Assembly (NCBI RefSeq): GCF_009733865.1
Contig: NZ_WOFB01000020.1
Coordinates: 1 to 64,000, forward strand
Length of the DNA stretch: 64,000 nt
Direction: 5' to 3'
Origin: Oceanobacillus salinisoli
GTDB taxonomy: Bacteria; Bacillota; Bacilli; Bacillales; Amphibacillaceae
The position numbers and the translations under genes were made by a program. A model generated the notes under the pieces. It was not told the DNA's origin and did no database searches. It saw nothing but the letters and a program-made list of their open reading frames with translations. Positions 1 through 11,323 of the stretch are shown here, piece after piece. The stretch's first letter is position 1, and every line of letters begins with the position of its first letter.

Positions 1-42
1 CCAAAAACTTGAAAAAAGTATTTGACATTGTACGCTAAGTAA

Positions 43-87
43 TTAAAAAACCATCAACAAATAAGTGATTCACTTATTCGTTGATGG
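43..87 (-). terminator. Terminator of the nfeD-floA-yqfB operon
   Basis: Inverted repeat with arms 51-68 and 70-87 (18 bp, one mismatch). On the minus strand it is followed by a run of T (43-50 read as complement). It lies just past the yqfB stop codon. Confidence 0.85.
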
Positions 88-99
88 TCTATATAAAGC

Positions 100-609
100 T
101 TATTTGATTTTTCGTTCTTCTATGACACTTCGGTATGGTTTTCTTCCGCGCGGAGCACCCAATACCTCCGACATAATAATACCTTGAATTAATCCTTTTT
201 GATTTAAGCTCGTGTTAATCTCTTTTTTTAATTGGGCTTGTTCTTTCGTTAAATTATTTTTTGGCTGAAGAATGGTCTCTTCACTTGTATTATATTGTTC
301 ACTTATATTTTTAATCGTATCTCTAGTTGTCGTTTTTAATTGATCAGCTAAACGTTCCATTTGCTCTTGCTGCTGTTTCTCCATAGAAACTGTTGTTGCT
401 GGATCTGGACGATTTCCAGTTCTTGACGGATTCTCAGGCCGTTTCTTGTGACTAGGAGGAGTAGAAGCTGGCTTAGGTCGATTTAACTGTTTTTCCTTTT
501 GTTCTTCTCGAGCATTATTTGCATTATTTCTGAAAAAGCCAATAATCCCAGAAAGGATAATTAGAATGAGAAAGAAATTACTAAAAATCGCTTCTAAAAA
601 GCCTTCCAT
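100..609 (-). CDS. yqfB: YqfB-like small membrane-anchored protein
   Basis: A 169-residue protein with one N-terminal hydrophobic segment (about residues 5-25), then a charged, low-complexity cytoplasmic tail rich in Gln, Lys, Glu and Pro. It is the last gene after nfeD and floA, the position held by yqfB in Bacillus subtilis, which is the main reason for the name. No catalytic motif is visible and the molecular role is unknown; membership of the flotillin operon suggests an accessory role in membrane microdomains. The spacing to floA is 30 bp and the three genes share one promoter and one terminator. Confidence 0.75.
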   Translation of the reverse strand: MEGFLEAIFSNFFLILIILSGIIGFFRNNANNAREEQKEKQLNRPKPASTPPSHKKRPENPSRTGNRPDPATTVSMEKQQQEQMERLADQLKTTTRDTIKNISEQYNTSEETILQPKNNLTKEQAQLKKEINTSLNQKGLIQGIIMSEVLGAPRGRKPYRSVIEERKIK

Positions 610-639
610 TTGACCCCCTCCTTTACACTTTCAAGTAAT

Positions 640-1632
640 TTACTCCTTATCATGGTCATCATTTTCTTTTGTTAATTTACCTATCGTATCACGCATATCT
701 GTATCTGCATTGATATTCTGATAATTTAAGTAGTCCATGACACCCATTTTCCCGGAACGCAATGCCTCTGCCAATGCTTGTGGCACATCTGCTTCTGCTT
801 CCACAACTTTCGCACGCATTTCCTGAACCCGAGCAACCATTTCCTGTTCTTGGGCAACCGCCATTGCACGTCGTTCTTCTGCTTTTGCTTGTGCAATGTT
901 TTTGTCTGCTTCAGCCTGATCCGTTTGTAAAATCGCTCCAATATTTTTGCCGATATCCACATCAGCGATATCGATGGATAGAATTTCAAACGCCGTACCT
1001 GCATCCAATCCTTTTGCTAACACAGTATGGGATATTGAATCAGGATTTTCCAGTACTTTCGCATGGGTATCTGAGCTACCAATTGTACTTACCACACCTT
1101 CACCAACACGAGCAATAATTGTATCTTCACCTGCACCACCGACAAGTCTGTCAATGTTGGCGCGAACGGTTATTCTTGCTTTCGCTTTTACTTCAATCCC
1201 ATCCATTGCAATACCGGCAATAAATGGTGTTTCAATTACTTCAGGATTTACACTCATTTGTACAGCTTCCAATACATCACGGCCAGCTAAGTCAATTGCG
1301 GCTGCGCGCTCAAAACTAAGTTCTATATTTGCACGATGTGCGGCAATTAGAGCATTAACCACACGGTCAACATTCCCACCTGCTAAGTAGTGGCTTTCCA
1401 ATTGATTAATCTTTACACCTAACCCTGCTTTATGTGCCTTAATTAACGGATTAATAACCCGGTTTGGTACGACTCGACGAAGACGCATTCCAATTAATGT
1501 AAAGATACTGACTCTAACCCCAGCTGCTAGTGCACTAATCCAGAGTGCTACCGGAATAAACGTGAATAAAATAACTACGGCAATTAGAATAACCGCGATA
1601 ACAATTAATGGCATTAAATCATAAATAGACAT
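640..1632 (-). CDS. floA: Flotillin-like protein FloA
   Basis: A 330-residue bacterial flotillin that organises fluid membrane microdomains. The N-terminal hydrophobic hairpin (about residues 8-48) is followed by an SPFH-like domain and then a coiled-coil region rich in Ala, Glu and Gln (about residues 235-290), the layout of the FloA/YqfA family, and the length is typical. It is co-transcribed with nfeD upstream (18 bp spacing), a partnership known for this family: NfeD proteins carry the membrane protease/OB-fold partner of flotillins. Expression is likely under the SigW promoter upstream of nfeD. Confidence 0.95.
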   Translation of the reverse strand: MSIYDLMPLIVIAVILIAVVILFTFIPVALWISALAAGVRVSIFTLIGMRLRRVVPNRVINPLIKAHKAGLGVKINQLESHYLAGGNVDRVVNALIAAHRANIELSFERAAAIDLAGRDVLEAVQMSVNPEVIETPFIAGIAMDGIEVKAKARITVRANIDRLVGGAGEDTIIARVGEGVVSTIGSSDTHAKVLENPDSISHTVLAKGLDAGTAFEILSIDIADVDIGKNIGAILQTDQAEADKNIAQAKAEERRAMAVAQEQEMVARVQEMRAKVVEAEADVPQALAEALRSGKMGVMDYLNYQNINADTDMRDTIGKLTKENDDHDKE

Positions 1633-1650
1633 TTCAATTCCTCCTAAAAT

Positions 1651-2982
1651 TTATTTTTCTCTGACAACAACCCTTACTCCTTCTACTTTAACCACTTTGA
1701 TTGGACTACCACTTTCAATAAAACTTCCTTCAGAAACAACATCAATCCGTTCATCCGTAAATTCGCCAATTCCAGATGGTCTTAGAGAGGTAACTGCCAC
1801 ACCTTCCTTTCCAATAAGCTCCAGACGGTTGGCAGTAGATACATACCCTAATTCTGTCGTTGTCCGATCCCTTAAAATGATATGCCGAAAAACCCCTTTA
1901 TCCAGTCCAATTCTCCTAAATAGGATAACACTGGATATGATTGCAACTAAAAACGCAATCCCTACACTCATCGACATTTGTCCCAAATCATAACCTGACA
2001 TCAGCAAAGATCCAAGGATAGCTCCTACACCAATTAATCCAAGGATTCCTCCAGGTACAAATAACTCGGCAATGATTAAGATGATTCCTATTAGTAGTAG
2101 GACAATCGCTTCCATTCCTGCTAAACCAGCAACAATATGTCCATAGAAAAACAGAATTAATGCGGTGACCCCCATAATCCCAGGAATACCAAATCCAGGT
2201 GAATACAGTTCAACAATTAACCCCAAACTGGCAACAGATAGAAGAATAGAGTAAACAACCGGATTTGTTAAAAATCTGGCAACTTCTTCCGCCAACGTTG
2301 GTTCTTTTTCAATAATTGCAGCATTAGATAATCCTAATTCATGAAGTAACTCAACACGGTCATCTACAATCCCCTCCGCATAACCTACCTCCACTGCATC
2401 AGAGGGTCCCAAAGTTAAAAATTCTCCTTCTGGTGCTCCATATTCAGGCAAATCTATATTAGAATCAGCCATAGCTTCAGCATAAATAGGATCTCTTCCT
2501 TTCGATTGGGCACTAGCAATCATTCTCTCTTTCCAAGCTGATTGTGCTTTGTCATCTGCTGCAGTCCCATCGCTATTAATGACACCACTTGCACCCATGG
2601 TTGCATGAGGCGCAAAATAGATGTAATCGGTATTTAATGCAATATACGAACCGGCTGATAATGCTTCATTAATGATAAATGAGGTTGTGGGGACTTCCAA
2701 ATTCTGCAGCAACGTGCCAATCTGTCCAGCTGAGTCGACACGACCACCTGGTGTATCAATCTCAAAAATAATATGATCTGCACCAGATTCTATTGCTTCA
2801 CTGGTCGTTCTTTTTAAAAAAGCTTCCAATCCACGTTCTACTTCACGTTCAATCGGAATTATATAAACAGATTGACCACTTCCTTCATCATTTTCAGCAT
2901 GGATATAATCAATATTTAAAAAGGAAACCATGAACATAATTCCCATTAAGGCTATGTATATAGATGTCGTCTTTCTCCGCAA
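1651..2982 (-). CDS. yqeZ: NfeD family membrane serine protease
   Basis: A 443-residue NfeD1b-type protein. It has an N-terminal signal/anchor segment (about 8-28), then a ClpP-like serine-protease domain (about 38-220) with the SAGSYIA stretch near residue 109 that carries the presumed catalytic serine. Four to five membrane segments follow (about 235-350), and a C-terminal OB-fold-like domain ends in VVVREK. The start is TTG at 2982, preceded by a strong AAGGAGGTG site. It is the first gene of nfeD-floA-yqfB. Family knowledge: partner of flotillin, envelope-stress regulated; substrates are not evident from sequence. Confidence 0.9.
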   Translation of the reverse strand: MRRKTTSIYIALMGIMFMVSFLNIDYIHAENDEGSGQSVYIIPIEREVERGLEAFLKRTTSEAIESGADHIIFEIDTPGGRVDSAGQIGTLLQNLEVPTTSFIINEALSAGSYIALNTDYIYFAPHATMGASGVINSDGTAADDKAQSAWKERMIASAQSKGRDPIYAEAMADSNIDLPEYGAPEGEFLTLGPSDAVEVGYAEGIVDDRVELLHELGLSNAAIIEKEPTLAEEVARFLTNPVVYSILLSVASLGLIVELYSPGFGIPGIMGVTALILFFYGHIVAGLAGMEAIVLLLIGIILIIAELFVPGGILGLIGVGAILGSLLMSGYDLGQMSMSVGIAFLVAIISSVILFRRIGLDKGVFRHIILRDRTTTELGYVSTANRLELIGKEGVAVTSLRPSGIGEFTDERIDVVSEGSFIESGSPIKVVKVEGVRVVVREK

Positions 2983-3014
2983 ACTTTATCACCTCCTTAC
3001 TTGTTATTAGTATA

Positions 3015-3040
3015 TACGGCCTATAGATGGAATAGTTTCA
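3015..3040 (-). promoter_or_regulatory. SigW-type promoter for nfeD-floA-yqfB
   Basis: On the minus strand TGAAAC (complement of 3035-3040) and CGTA (complement of 3015-3018) are separated by exactly 16 bases, the SigW consensus. It lies about 33 bp upstream of the TTG start of nfeD. The orthologous operon of Bacillus subtilis is SigW-dependent, so the regulation appears conserved. Confidence 0.85.
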
Positions 3041-3202
3041 TTTAACGGAAATAATTTTTCCTACCTAGATACTACCATAATCATATCCCTCAGAGAAACA
3101 TAAAGATAGATTGTACCTAAGTGGCAGTATGGAAGTGTGACATCATCTTTAGCCCTTCAGCTAGGCATTGAAACACAATAATTCATACATTCTTATCTTT
3201 TA

Positions 3203-3376
3203 TAGGATATTCAAAAAGTCCAGTGAAAAGGACACATCGATAGGGGATCTTCGACTAAGTACCGACACGTCCTGTGTCGAACGTCGAAGTCACCACAACA
3301 CGCTCGGGGCCCGCTACTCAAAGCTTCAACGCCTCAAACTTCTCGATCCTTTTCATCCTCCTTTTTGAACACGCAC
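3203..3376. repeat. Family A repeat, copy A1 (uninterrupted)
   Basis: Interspersed repeat with ends reading TTCAAAAAGTCC on the left and CCTTTTTGAACACGCAC on the right, so the termini form an inverted repeat. Homologous to 30631-30943 and 39275-39594. It has the sequence CACGTCCTGTG (TCCT at 3270-3273) where the other two long copies carry a 56-bp insert, and it also lacks their right-hand extra segment. It fills most of the 438-bp gap between nfeD and yqeY. Confidence 0.85.
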
Positions 3377-3381
3377 TTTTA

Positions 3382-3417
3382 AGAAAAAAAGGTTCTTATC
3401 CTCTGATAAGAACCTTT
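3382..3417 (-). terminator. Terminator of rpsU-yqeY
   Basis: Stem GGTTCTTATC (3391-3400) and GATAAGAACC (3405-3414) with loop CTCT, followed on the minus strand by seven T. Lies 5 bp beyond the yqeY stop. Confidence 0.9.
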
Positions 3418-3421
3418 CCTG

Positions 3422-3868
3422 TTAGTTCAATTGTTGCATAACAACATCTTTTATTTGTGAGCCATCTGCCTTCCCTTTTACTTTAGGGATAATTGCTCCC
3501 ATTACTTTACCCATATCTTTCTTCGATGTAGCATTTACTTCCTGAATCGTTTCCTGAACCATTTCTAATATTTCTTCATCAGAAAGCTGTTCAGGCATAT
3601 ATCTCTCAACAATAGATATCTCGGTTTCCATTTTTTTAACAAGATCGTCGCGTCCAGCGGATTTAAATTCTTGGAGGGAATCTTTTCTTTGTTTTACCTC
3701 TCTTGACAAAATTGTTAAGTCTTCTTCCTCAGATAGTGTATCTTTACCAAGTTTAATCGATTCGTTCTGTATTGAAGCTTTTATCATGCGAATTACGCCT
3801 AGAGTTTCTTTATCTCTATCCTTCATCGCTTGCTTCATATCTTGATTCAATTTGTCGAGTAATGACAT
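3422..3868 (-). CDS. yqeY: GatB/YqeY domain protein
   Basis: A 148-residue helical protein of the YqeY family, full length. It resembles the C-terminal tail domain of the GatB subunit of the tRNA-dependent amidotransferase, which suggests tRNA contact; the function of the free-standing protein is not established. It starts with [16 protein letters not shown], typical for the family. It lies 15 bp downstream of rpsU in a two-gene operon closed by a strong terminator, as in Bacillus subtilis. Confidence 0.93.
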   Translation of the reverse strand: MSLLDKLNQDMKQAMKDRDKETLGVIRMIKASIQNESIKLGKDTLSEEEDLTILSREVKQRKDSLQEFKSAGRDDLVKKMETEISIVERYMPEQLSDEEILEMVQETIQEVNATSKKDMGKVMGAIIPKVKGKADGSQIKDVVMQQLN

Positions 3869-3883
3869 GAGTTCGCACCTTCT

Positions 3884-4060
3884 TTAATACTTACGCTTTC
3901 TAGCAGCTTCAGATTTCTTCTTGCGTTTCACACTAGGTTTTTCATAGTGTTCACGCTTGCGATATTCCTGTAGTGTACCACTTTTTGATACACTGCGTTT
4001 AAAGCGACGAAGAGCATCTTCAAGAGACTCGTTTTTACGAACGCGAGTTGTATTTGACAT
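3884..4060 (-). CDS. rpsU: 30S ribosomal protein bS21
   Basis: A 58-residue very basic protein beginning [20 protein letters not shown] and ending in an Arg/Lys-rich tail. This is ribosomal protein bS21, a small-subunit component near the anti-Shine-Dalgarno region. The reading frame is open further upstream, but the GGAGGGAGGG site 8-10 bases before the ATG at 4060 and the family length fix this start. Confidence 0.95.
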   Translation of the reverse strand: MSNTTRVRKNESLEDALRRFKRSVSKSGTLQEYRKREHYEKPSVKRKKKSEAARKRKY

Positions 4061-4321
4061 GCTAATTTCCCTCCCTCCGAAGCACAAAACCAAAATTATA
4101 AGGCATATGTAAACACGTCGCACATGCCACTTTAAAGTATAATATAATCCTATCAATAGGTCAACTGATTATTTTACACGTTAAAAAAAGCATACAATTT
4201 TATGACCGGTTCGTCACAAGCATTTTCAGAAGCAGTATCTAGGCAATACTACAAGAAAATAGCTCAACTAAAAGCTGTGTTTTTATAAAAGGTTGCTTTT
4301 TACAGGAATATTGTATCTCTT

Positions 4322-4429
4322 TTACTTCTTCCAATAATATGGGTAAATTGCTGTTTTGGTAGACGCTCCTTTAATTGCTTTTAATCCATAATTCGCTGAT
4401 TTTGCATTCACCCAAGGTTTGCCTTCCAC
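4322..4429 (-). CDS. Possible 35-residue ORF after rsmE
   Basis: Immediately after the rsmE TAG a frame opens with GTG and runs 35 codons (it begins VEGKPWVNAK and ends AIYPYYWKK). Composition is protein-like: basic and aromatic, no rare codons apparent. I recognise no family. The only ribosome-binding candidate is inside the rsmE end, so it may be translationally coupled or simply be the tail of a decayed gene. In Bacillus subtilis mtaB lies at this position between rsmE and rpsU; it is absent here, and the peptide does not look like MtaB. The remaining sequence to rpsU (4061-4321) shows no other feature. Confidence 0.25.
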   Translation of the reverse strand: MEGKPWVNAKSANYGLKAIKGASTKTAIYPYYWKK

Positions 4430-5185
4430 CTATCGTTCCAATTCTTCAAAATGATAGGAAATGGCTGCCAATGCGTATAATGGTGCAGTTTCGGTTCGTA
4501 AAATTCTAGGCCCTAACCGTACCGCATGAAAGCCATTATCTTTAAGTAAATTCGCTTCTTCACTTGAAAAGCCACCTTCAGGGCCAATACATACGAATAA
4601 TTTCTGTTTGATATCCATTTCCTTCAATACGGAACCAAATGTATGGTAATCCTGTACCTTCGCTTCTTCTTCATATGCAAAGATTTTCATATGATAGTTT
4701 GAACTTTCCTTGATTATTTCTTTTATCGTCATTGGATCCATTAAATGTGGTATTTTATTACGATGGCTCTGTTCACTCGCCTCTTTTATAATTTTGTTAA
4801 AGCGGTTTGATTTCTTTTCCCATTTCTTTGTATCCCAAATGACAACAGACCGCTCGGCCTTAAACGGAATAAATGCGTATGCTCCTAATTCTGTTCCCTT
4901 TTGAAATACAAGATCTAATTTATCCCCTTTAGGTATACCATGTGCAATGGTTACGTCTATCGGAAGTTCTACCTTTTCTTCCATCCATTCCAGAACAGCT
5001 GCTTCCACATAATCAGTGTCTACTCGTGAAATTTCGCACTGTGCAGCCTTCCCATTCTCATCATTACATATGATTTTATCTCCTGATGTAAAGCGCATTA
5101 CCCTCGTAATATGGTGTACATCATCACCAGTAATAACAACTTTATTTTCTTTCCATGCATTTGTTGGAATAAAATATCGTTGCAA
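4430..5185 (-). CDS. rsmE: 16S rRNA m3U1498 methyltransferase RsmE
   Basis: A 251-residue SPOUT methyltransferase that methylates N3 of U1498 in 16S rRNA using SAM. The N-terminal PUA-like domain (about 1-70) precedes the knotted catalytic domain with IGPEGGFSSEE (about residue 195) and LGPRILRTETAPLYA (about 220), the SAM-binding trefoil loops. The start is taken as TTG at 5185, giving the family-typical MQRYFI. AGTAGGTG lies 6 bases upstream, whereas the upstream GTG sits within that site. It follows prmA by 79 bp. Confidence 0.93.
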   Translation of the reverse strand: MQRYFIPTNAWKENKVVITGDDVHHITRVMRFTSGDKIICNDENGKAAQCEISRVDTDYVEAAVLEWMEEKVELPIDVTIAHGIPKGDKLDLVFQKGTELGAYAFIPFKAERSVVIWDTKKWEKKSNRFNKIIKEASEQSHRNKIPHLMDPMTIKEIIKESSNYHMKIFAYEEEAKVQDYHTFGSVLKEMDIKQKLFVCIGPEGGFSSEEANLLKDNGFHAVRLGPRILRTETAPLYALAAISYHFEELER

Positions 5186-5264
5186 TTTATGCACCTACTT
5201 TTCATTAATACATAGCATGACTAATACCGTTGTTTCTTTTAAACACACGCTAAGTGACCTTAAA

Positions 5265-6203
5265 TTAAACTTTCTTAGCAACAATGGAAATCCAGTCTTC
5301 CATTTCATTTATTGCTACAATTTCAAAACCCTGCTCCATTAATTTATCTTTTACAAGCTGTTTCTTATTTTGGATAATGCCTGAAGTAATAAATAATCCA
5401 CCATCTTTCAGATTTTCCCACGCATCACCGATGAAACGAACGATAATTTCAGCTAAAATATTAGACACAATAATATCTGCTTTTACATTTACATGGTCCA
5501 ATAAATTATTTTGCTTCGCAGTTATTTGGTTTTCTAAATGGTTAAGTTTTACGTTTTCTTTAGTACTTTTCACTGCAACATCGTCTAAATCATAGGCAAA
5601 TACTTCCTTTGCTCCGAGTAAAGCTGATGCAATACTTAATACTCCAGAACCACTGCCCACATCTATAACCATATCATTATTTTTAAGATACTGCTCCAAT
5701 GCTTGAATGCTTAATACCGTTGTAGGATGCGTACCTGTACCAAACGCCATTCCTGGGTCTAATTCAATAATAATTTCATCACTTGAAACAGGTGTATAAT
5801 CCTCCCAGGTTGGTTTAATTGTAATTTTCTTTGAAATTTTCACCGGAGTATAATACTTCTTCCAAGCTGTAGCCCATTCTTCCTCATTCACTTCACTTAA
5901 CATGACTTCGTTTGCTCCAATATCAATATCATAGATCAACAGGTTATTAATCGCCTGTTTAATCTCTTCTATCGTTTCTCCTAAAAAGCTGTTTACTGGC
6001 AAATATGCTTTAATCCGAACCCCTTCTTCCGGATAATCGTTCGGATCCAGTTCATAGATTTCCCCAAATGGCGATTCTTTCGCAGTAATTAAATCCTGAG
6101 GATCCTCAATAACCAGCCCACTTGCACCTGTTTCGTGCAGAATATTGGAGATGGCTTCAATCGCCTCATTAGTTGTTTGAATACTAATCTCCGACCACTT
6201 CAT
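5265..6203 (-). CDS. prmA: Ribosomal protein L11 methyltransferase PrmA
   Basis: A 312-residue class I SAM methyltransferase that trimethylates ribosomal protein uL11. The N-terminal substrate-binding domain (about 1-80) leads to the Rossmann fold with VIDVGSGSGVLSIAS (about 175-190) and SNILAEI (about 245). ATG at 6203 (MKWSEIS) matches the family start; a GTG three codons upstream is the only alternative. It sits directly downstream of dnaJ, the standard Bacilli arrangement. Confidence 0.95.
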   Translation of the reverse strand: MKWSEISIQTTNEAIEAISNILHETGASGLVIEDPQDLITAKESPFGEIYELDPNDYPEEGVRIKAYLPVNSFLGETIEEIKQAINNLLIYDIDIGANEVMLSEVNEEEWATAWKKYYTPVKISKKITIKPTWEDYTPVSSDEIIIELDPGMAFGTGTHPTTVLSIQALEQYLKNNDMVIDVGSGSGVLSIASALLGAKEVFAYDLDDVAVKSTKENVKLNHLENQITAKQNNLLDHVNVKADIIVSNILAEIIVRFIGDAWENLKDGGLFITSGIIQNKKQLVKDKLMEQGFEIVAINEMEDWISIVAKKV

Positions 6204-6318
6204 ATTGATCACCCATTTCTTAGAAAAAGCTCAGGCTTAGCTCAGCCCAAGCATTAGATTTCCCCTATTCATTCCAGCATCTTAACTATCCTTTACTTTA
6301 TGCAAAAAGCCCAATTGA

Positions 6319-7449
6319 TTAATCATTGTTCTTAAATGCATTTTTAAATCGTTTAAAAAATGATCCATCTTGCTCTTCCGTCACATCATTACCGCCCAGC
6401 TCGCTAAACTCACGCAATAAGTCCTTTTGCTTTTCCGTTAAGTTAGTTGGGGTGATAACTCGCACCTTGATTAGCTGATCTCCTTGTCCTCGACCACGGA
6501 CATTTGGTGCACCTTTCCCTTTTAATCGGAACATTTTTCCTGTTTGCGTTCCAGCAGGTACTTTTAATTTCACTTTTCCATGAACGGTTGGTACTTCCAG
6601 CTCATCACCTAAGGCTGCTTGCGCAAAATTAATTGGCAGCTCACAATAGATGTTATCTCCTTCACGCTCAAAGAATTCGTGTTCTCTTATTTGAATCACG
6701 ACAAAGAGGTCTCCAGCTGGGCCACCATTAATACCAGGTTCCCCTTTTCCGGAAACCCGTATTTGTTGCCCTTCATCAATACCTGCAGGAATTTTAATAT
6801 GGATGTTTTTATTCTTCTTCACTCGACCACTGCCACCACATGTATTGCATTTCTCTTTAATTTCTTTTCCGGTTCCACTGCAGTAATGGCATACTCTCCG
6901 ATTAACTACACGACCAAAAGGTGTATTCTGTTCTTGATTAAGCTGACCAGTACCATGGCAATGAGAACAAGTATCGACTTTTGTTCCAGGTTTTGCCCCT
7001 GAACCATCACAAGTATCACAAGTTTCCTCTTTAGGGATGCGAATATCAGTCTCTTTACCAAAAATAGCTTCTTCAAAGTCAAGAACCATCGTATACTGAA
7101 GGTCAGCACCTTGCTGCGGGGCATTCGGATCACGTCTTCTTCCCCCACCACCGAAGAACATATCGAATATATCACCAAAACCACCGAAGTCTTCCGCTCC
7201 ACCGCCGAAACCACCAAAGCCTTGGCCATTAGTCCCAGCGTGGCCAAATTGATCATATTGTGCCCGCTTATTATCATCGCTTAACACTTCGTATGCTTCT
7301 TTTACTTCTTTAAATTTATCTGCAGCATCCGACTCTTTATTCACATCTGGATGATATTTTCTTGCCAGTTTACGATATGCTTTTTTTATCTCATCTTTTG
7401 TTGCACCTTTTTCTATTCCTAATACGTCATAATAATCACGCTTACTCAC
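6319..7449 (-). CDS. dnaJ: Chaperone DnaJ (Hsp40)
   Basis: A 376-residue co-chaperone that delivers unfolded clients to DnaK and stimulates its ATPase. The J domain carries HPD at about residues 33-35. A Gly/Phe-rich linker (about 70-110) and four CxxCxGxG zinc motifs ([32 protein letters not shown]; about 140-205) precede the C-terminal substrate-binding beta domains. The start is GTG at 7449, giving MSKRDYYD as in relatives. A hairpin terminator separates it from dnaK, so part of its expression may be by read-through. Confidence 0.96.
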   Translation of the reverse strand: MSKRDYYDVLGIEKGATKDEIKKAYRKLARKYHPDVNKESDAADKFKEVKEAYEVLSDDNKRAQYDQFGHAGTNGQGFGGFGGGAEDFGGFGDIFDMFFGGGGRRRDPNAPQQGADLQYTMVLDFEEAIFGKETDIRIPKEETCDTCDGSGAKPGTKVDTCSHCHGTGQLNQEQNTPFGRVVNRRVCHYCSGTGKEIKEKCNTCGGSGRVKKNKNIHIKIPAGIDEGQQIRVSGKGEPGINGGPAGDLFVVIQIREHEFFEREGDNIYCELPINFAQAALGDELEVPTVHGKVKLKVPAGTQTGKMFRLKGKGAPNVRGRGQGDQLIKVRVITPTNLTEKQKDLLREFSELGGNDVTEEQDGSFFKRFKNAFKNND

Positions 7450-7583
7450 TGTTAAATCACTCTCCCGACACACTTTAGCATAGGTTTTATCATACCATCA
7501 ATCTACTAATCATGGCAAATATTCCTTTATTCTAATACTCTAATATCCATAATTACACGCTTCTTGTTCTTCATGCCATGAGT

Positions 7584-7621
7584 AAAAAAGTCAAAGTCAA
7601 GATAGTCCTGACTTTGACTTT
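7584..7621 (-). terminator. Terminator between dnaK and dnaJ
   Basis: Perfect 13-bp inverted repeat (7587-7599 and 7609-7621) followed on the minus strand by a T run. It lies 32 bp after dnaK and 135 bp before dnaJ, so it would lower DnaJ relative to DnaK. Confidence 0.85.
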
Positions 7622-7653
7622 GGGTTAGGATATATAGAAACTATTACATCTTA

Positions 7654-9516
<1,863 letters not shown>

Positions 9517-9519
9517 CTA

Positions 9520-10086
9520 TTATTTATTCACTTTTACCATTGCCGGTCTAATGACACGGTCTTTTAACATATATCCCTTTTGCAGCTCTTCTACTACTGT
9601 ATTGGATTCAATAGATTCATCTTCCACTTGCATCACGGCATGATGTAAGCTAGGATCAAATTCTTTTCCTTCTGTTTCTATTGTTTCCACACCCTGAGAC
9701 TTTAATGCCTCTAAAAGCTGCTTATAGACCATCGTGATCCCTTCTACAAGGTTTTTGGCATCGCCTGTTACTTCAACTTGCAATGCACGTTCAAAGTTAT
9801 CGATTGCCGGCAATAATTCGTTGACTAAATCCTGCGATTTGTACTTTCTTTCCGCTTCTCTTTCTTTAAGTGTTCGCTTTTTATAATTATCGAATTCTGC
9901 CTGCAACCTGACCAGACGCTGATAATTTTCTTCTTTTTCTGTCTGAAGCAATTCTATTTTTTTCTCCAGCTCTTTGATAGAATTATTTTCTTCTTCCACT
10001 TCTGGTACCTCTTTGTCCACAACTTCTTCTTGAGCTTCCTCATCCTGATGGACTTCTTCATCTATTGTTTTGTTGTTTTCTTCCAA
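9520..10086 (-). CDS. grpE: Nucleotide exchange factor GrpE
   Basis: A 188-residue GrpE that releases ADP from DnaK. An acidic disordered N-terminus (about 1-45) and a long coiled-coil helix (about 45-100) precede the beta domain ending [14 protein letters not shown], a family hallmark. The start is chosen as TTG at 10086 because GAGGTG stands 6 bases before it; an upstream GTG at 10101 lacks a binding site. It is followed 33 bp later by dnaK. Confidence 0.93.
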   Translation of the reverse strand: MEENNKTIDEEVHQDEEAQEEVVDKEVPEVEEENNSIKELEKKIELLQTEKEENYQRLVRLQAEFDNYKKRTLKEREAERKYKSQDLVNELLPAIDNFERALQVEVTGDAKNLVEGITMVYKQLLEALKSQGVETIETEGKEFDPSLHHAVMQVEDESIESNTVVEELQKGYMLKDRVIRPAMVKVNK

Positions 10087-10153
10087 TATTGCCACCTCCA
10101 CTTGTGAAATTTTTGCTTTACACTATGTAAAACTTTTAAACATAAGAACACAC

Positions 10154-10195
10154 CCCTAAGAAATGTGGCAGATATACCCTACCACATTCTTAGGG
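10154..10195 (-). other. Stem-loop between hrcA and grpE
   Basis: Near-perfect inverted repeat (CCCTAAGAAATGTGG at 10154-10168 and CCACATTCTTAGGG at 10182-10195, one bulged A) with no T run. It lies in the hrcA-grpE gap where the Bacillus subtilis dnaK operon mRNA is known to be processed, so an RNA-processing or stabilising role is a reasonable inference. Confidence 0.6.
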
Positions 10196-10201
10196 AAAAT
10201 C

Positions 10202-11233
10202 CTATTCAGAAGCTCTGTACCATTTATAAAGCGCCTCTGACATTTCATTGGATAGACTGGACAAAAGCGAAATCACTTTTTTGTACTCCATTCTCGTAGG
10301 TCCGAGCAGTGCGATGGTTCCAATTTGTCCTTCACCTAATTGGTAGGATGCTGTTATCAGACTCAAATCCTTTATTGCGTCAACCTCATTTTCATTTCCA
10401 ATAGAAACACCGATACCATGCTTTGTGTTTTTAAGGAGATTCGCTATTTCATTTTCATTCTCCATCATGGTATAAAAAGAGCGAATCTTATCAACATCAT
10501 TGAATTCCGGCTGCATGAGAATATTGGATTTTCCACCTATATATAATTTTACAGGATGCTCATGCGAGAAGATTGCCTGTAAATATTGATACGATTGATC
10601 AAAATCACGAATATAACGTTTCAGTAAACCAACTATTTCCCTTTGAAATACTTCTTCTAACCAAATGATTGGAACACCTTGCAGCCGGTCATTAAGTATA
10701 TTCGCCATTTTTTCAAGGTCAGAGGAATTAATCTCATCCGGAAGCGTAAACGACCGATGCTCTACATGGCCGGTATCCGTAACTAAAATTGCAACTGCTG
10801 TATGGACAGATAAAGGCAGAATCTGAAGTTGTTTCAGCTTGGTTTCACCTAACTCAGGACCTAATATAATCGAAGTATAATTGGTCAACTCCGAAAGCAC
10901 TTCTGCTGACATCTGAACAATTTGTTCAAATTCATAAAAGCCGTCTTCAATAACATTCCTTATTATTTTCATATTATGCTGATTGGACAATGGTGCTATA
11001 AGATGATCCACATAATAACGGTACCCTTTTTCAGAAGGAATACGTCCAGAAGAAGAATGTGTTTTTTCCAAAAAACCCATGTCCTCAAGATCTGCCATTT
11101 CATTCCTTATTGTGGCAGCGCTATATGGAATGCTTTCCTTTTTTGAAAGGGCACGTGAGCCAACCGGATGAGCGGTCTCGATGAAATCATCAATAATCAT
11201 TTGTAATACTAATAGTTGCCTTTCAGTTAGCAT
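10202..11233 (-). CDS. hrcA: Heat-inducible repressor HrcA
   Basis: A 343-residue repressor of class I heat-shock genes; it binds CIRCE and is kept active by GroEL. The N-terminal winged helix (about 1-75, starting MLTERQLLVLQMI) is followed by the GAF-like and dimerisation domains. ATG at 11233 is preferred: GGGGTG precedes it by 6 bases, and an in-frame TTG-type start further up would overlap that site. First gene of the dnaK operon, directly behind a CIRCE element, so it is autoregulated. Confidence 0.96.
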   Translation of the reverse strand: MLTERQLLVLQMIIDDFIETAHPVGSRALSKKESIPYSAATIRNEMADLEDMGFLEKTHSSSGRIPSEKGYRYYVDHLIAPLSNQHNMKIIRNVIEDGFYEFEQIVQMSAEVLSELTNYTSIILGPELGETKLKQLQILPLSVHTAVAILVTDTGHVEHRSFTLPDEINSSDLEKMANILNDRLQGVPIIWLEEVFQREIVGLLKRYIRDFDQSYQYLQAIFSHEHPVKLYIGGKSNILMQPEFNDVDKIRSFYTMMENENEIANLLKNTKHGIGVSIGNENEVDAIKDLSLITASYQLGEGQIGTIALLGPTRMEYKKVISLLSSLSNEMSEALYKWYRASE

Positions 11234-11247
11234 GATGTTCACCCCTG

Positions 11248-11274
11248 TTAGCACTCTTAAGTTCTGAGTGCTAA
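11248..11274 (-). promoter_or_regulatory. CIRCE operator
   Basis: TTAGCACTC, nine-base spacer, GAGTGCTAA: an exact match to the CIRCE consensus. Placed between the promoter and hrcA, the HrcA-binding site for heat-shock control. Confidence 0.98.
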
Positions 11275-11284
11275 TTCTATTTAT

Positions 11285-11313
11285 AAATTATCAAATCCTA
11301 TATTCTTTGTCAA
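11285..11313 (-). promoter_or_regulatory. SigA promoter of the hrcA-dnaK operon
   Basis: TTGACA (complement of 11308-11313), a 17-base spacer and TAATTT (complement of 11285-11290) directly upstream of CIRCE. Confidence 0.75.
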
Positions 11314-11323
11314 TAAAGTAAGC

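Noticed and set aside
947-1390. 147-codon ORF antisense to floA
   Set aside because: Shadow frame of a well-supported gene.
3168-3368. 66-codon plus-strand ORF
   Set aside because: It lies within repeat A1 and has no homologous protein features or binding site; repeat by-product.
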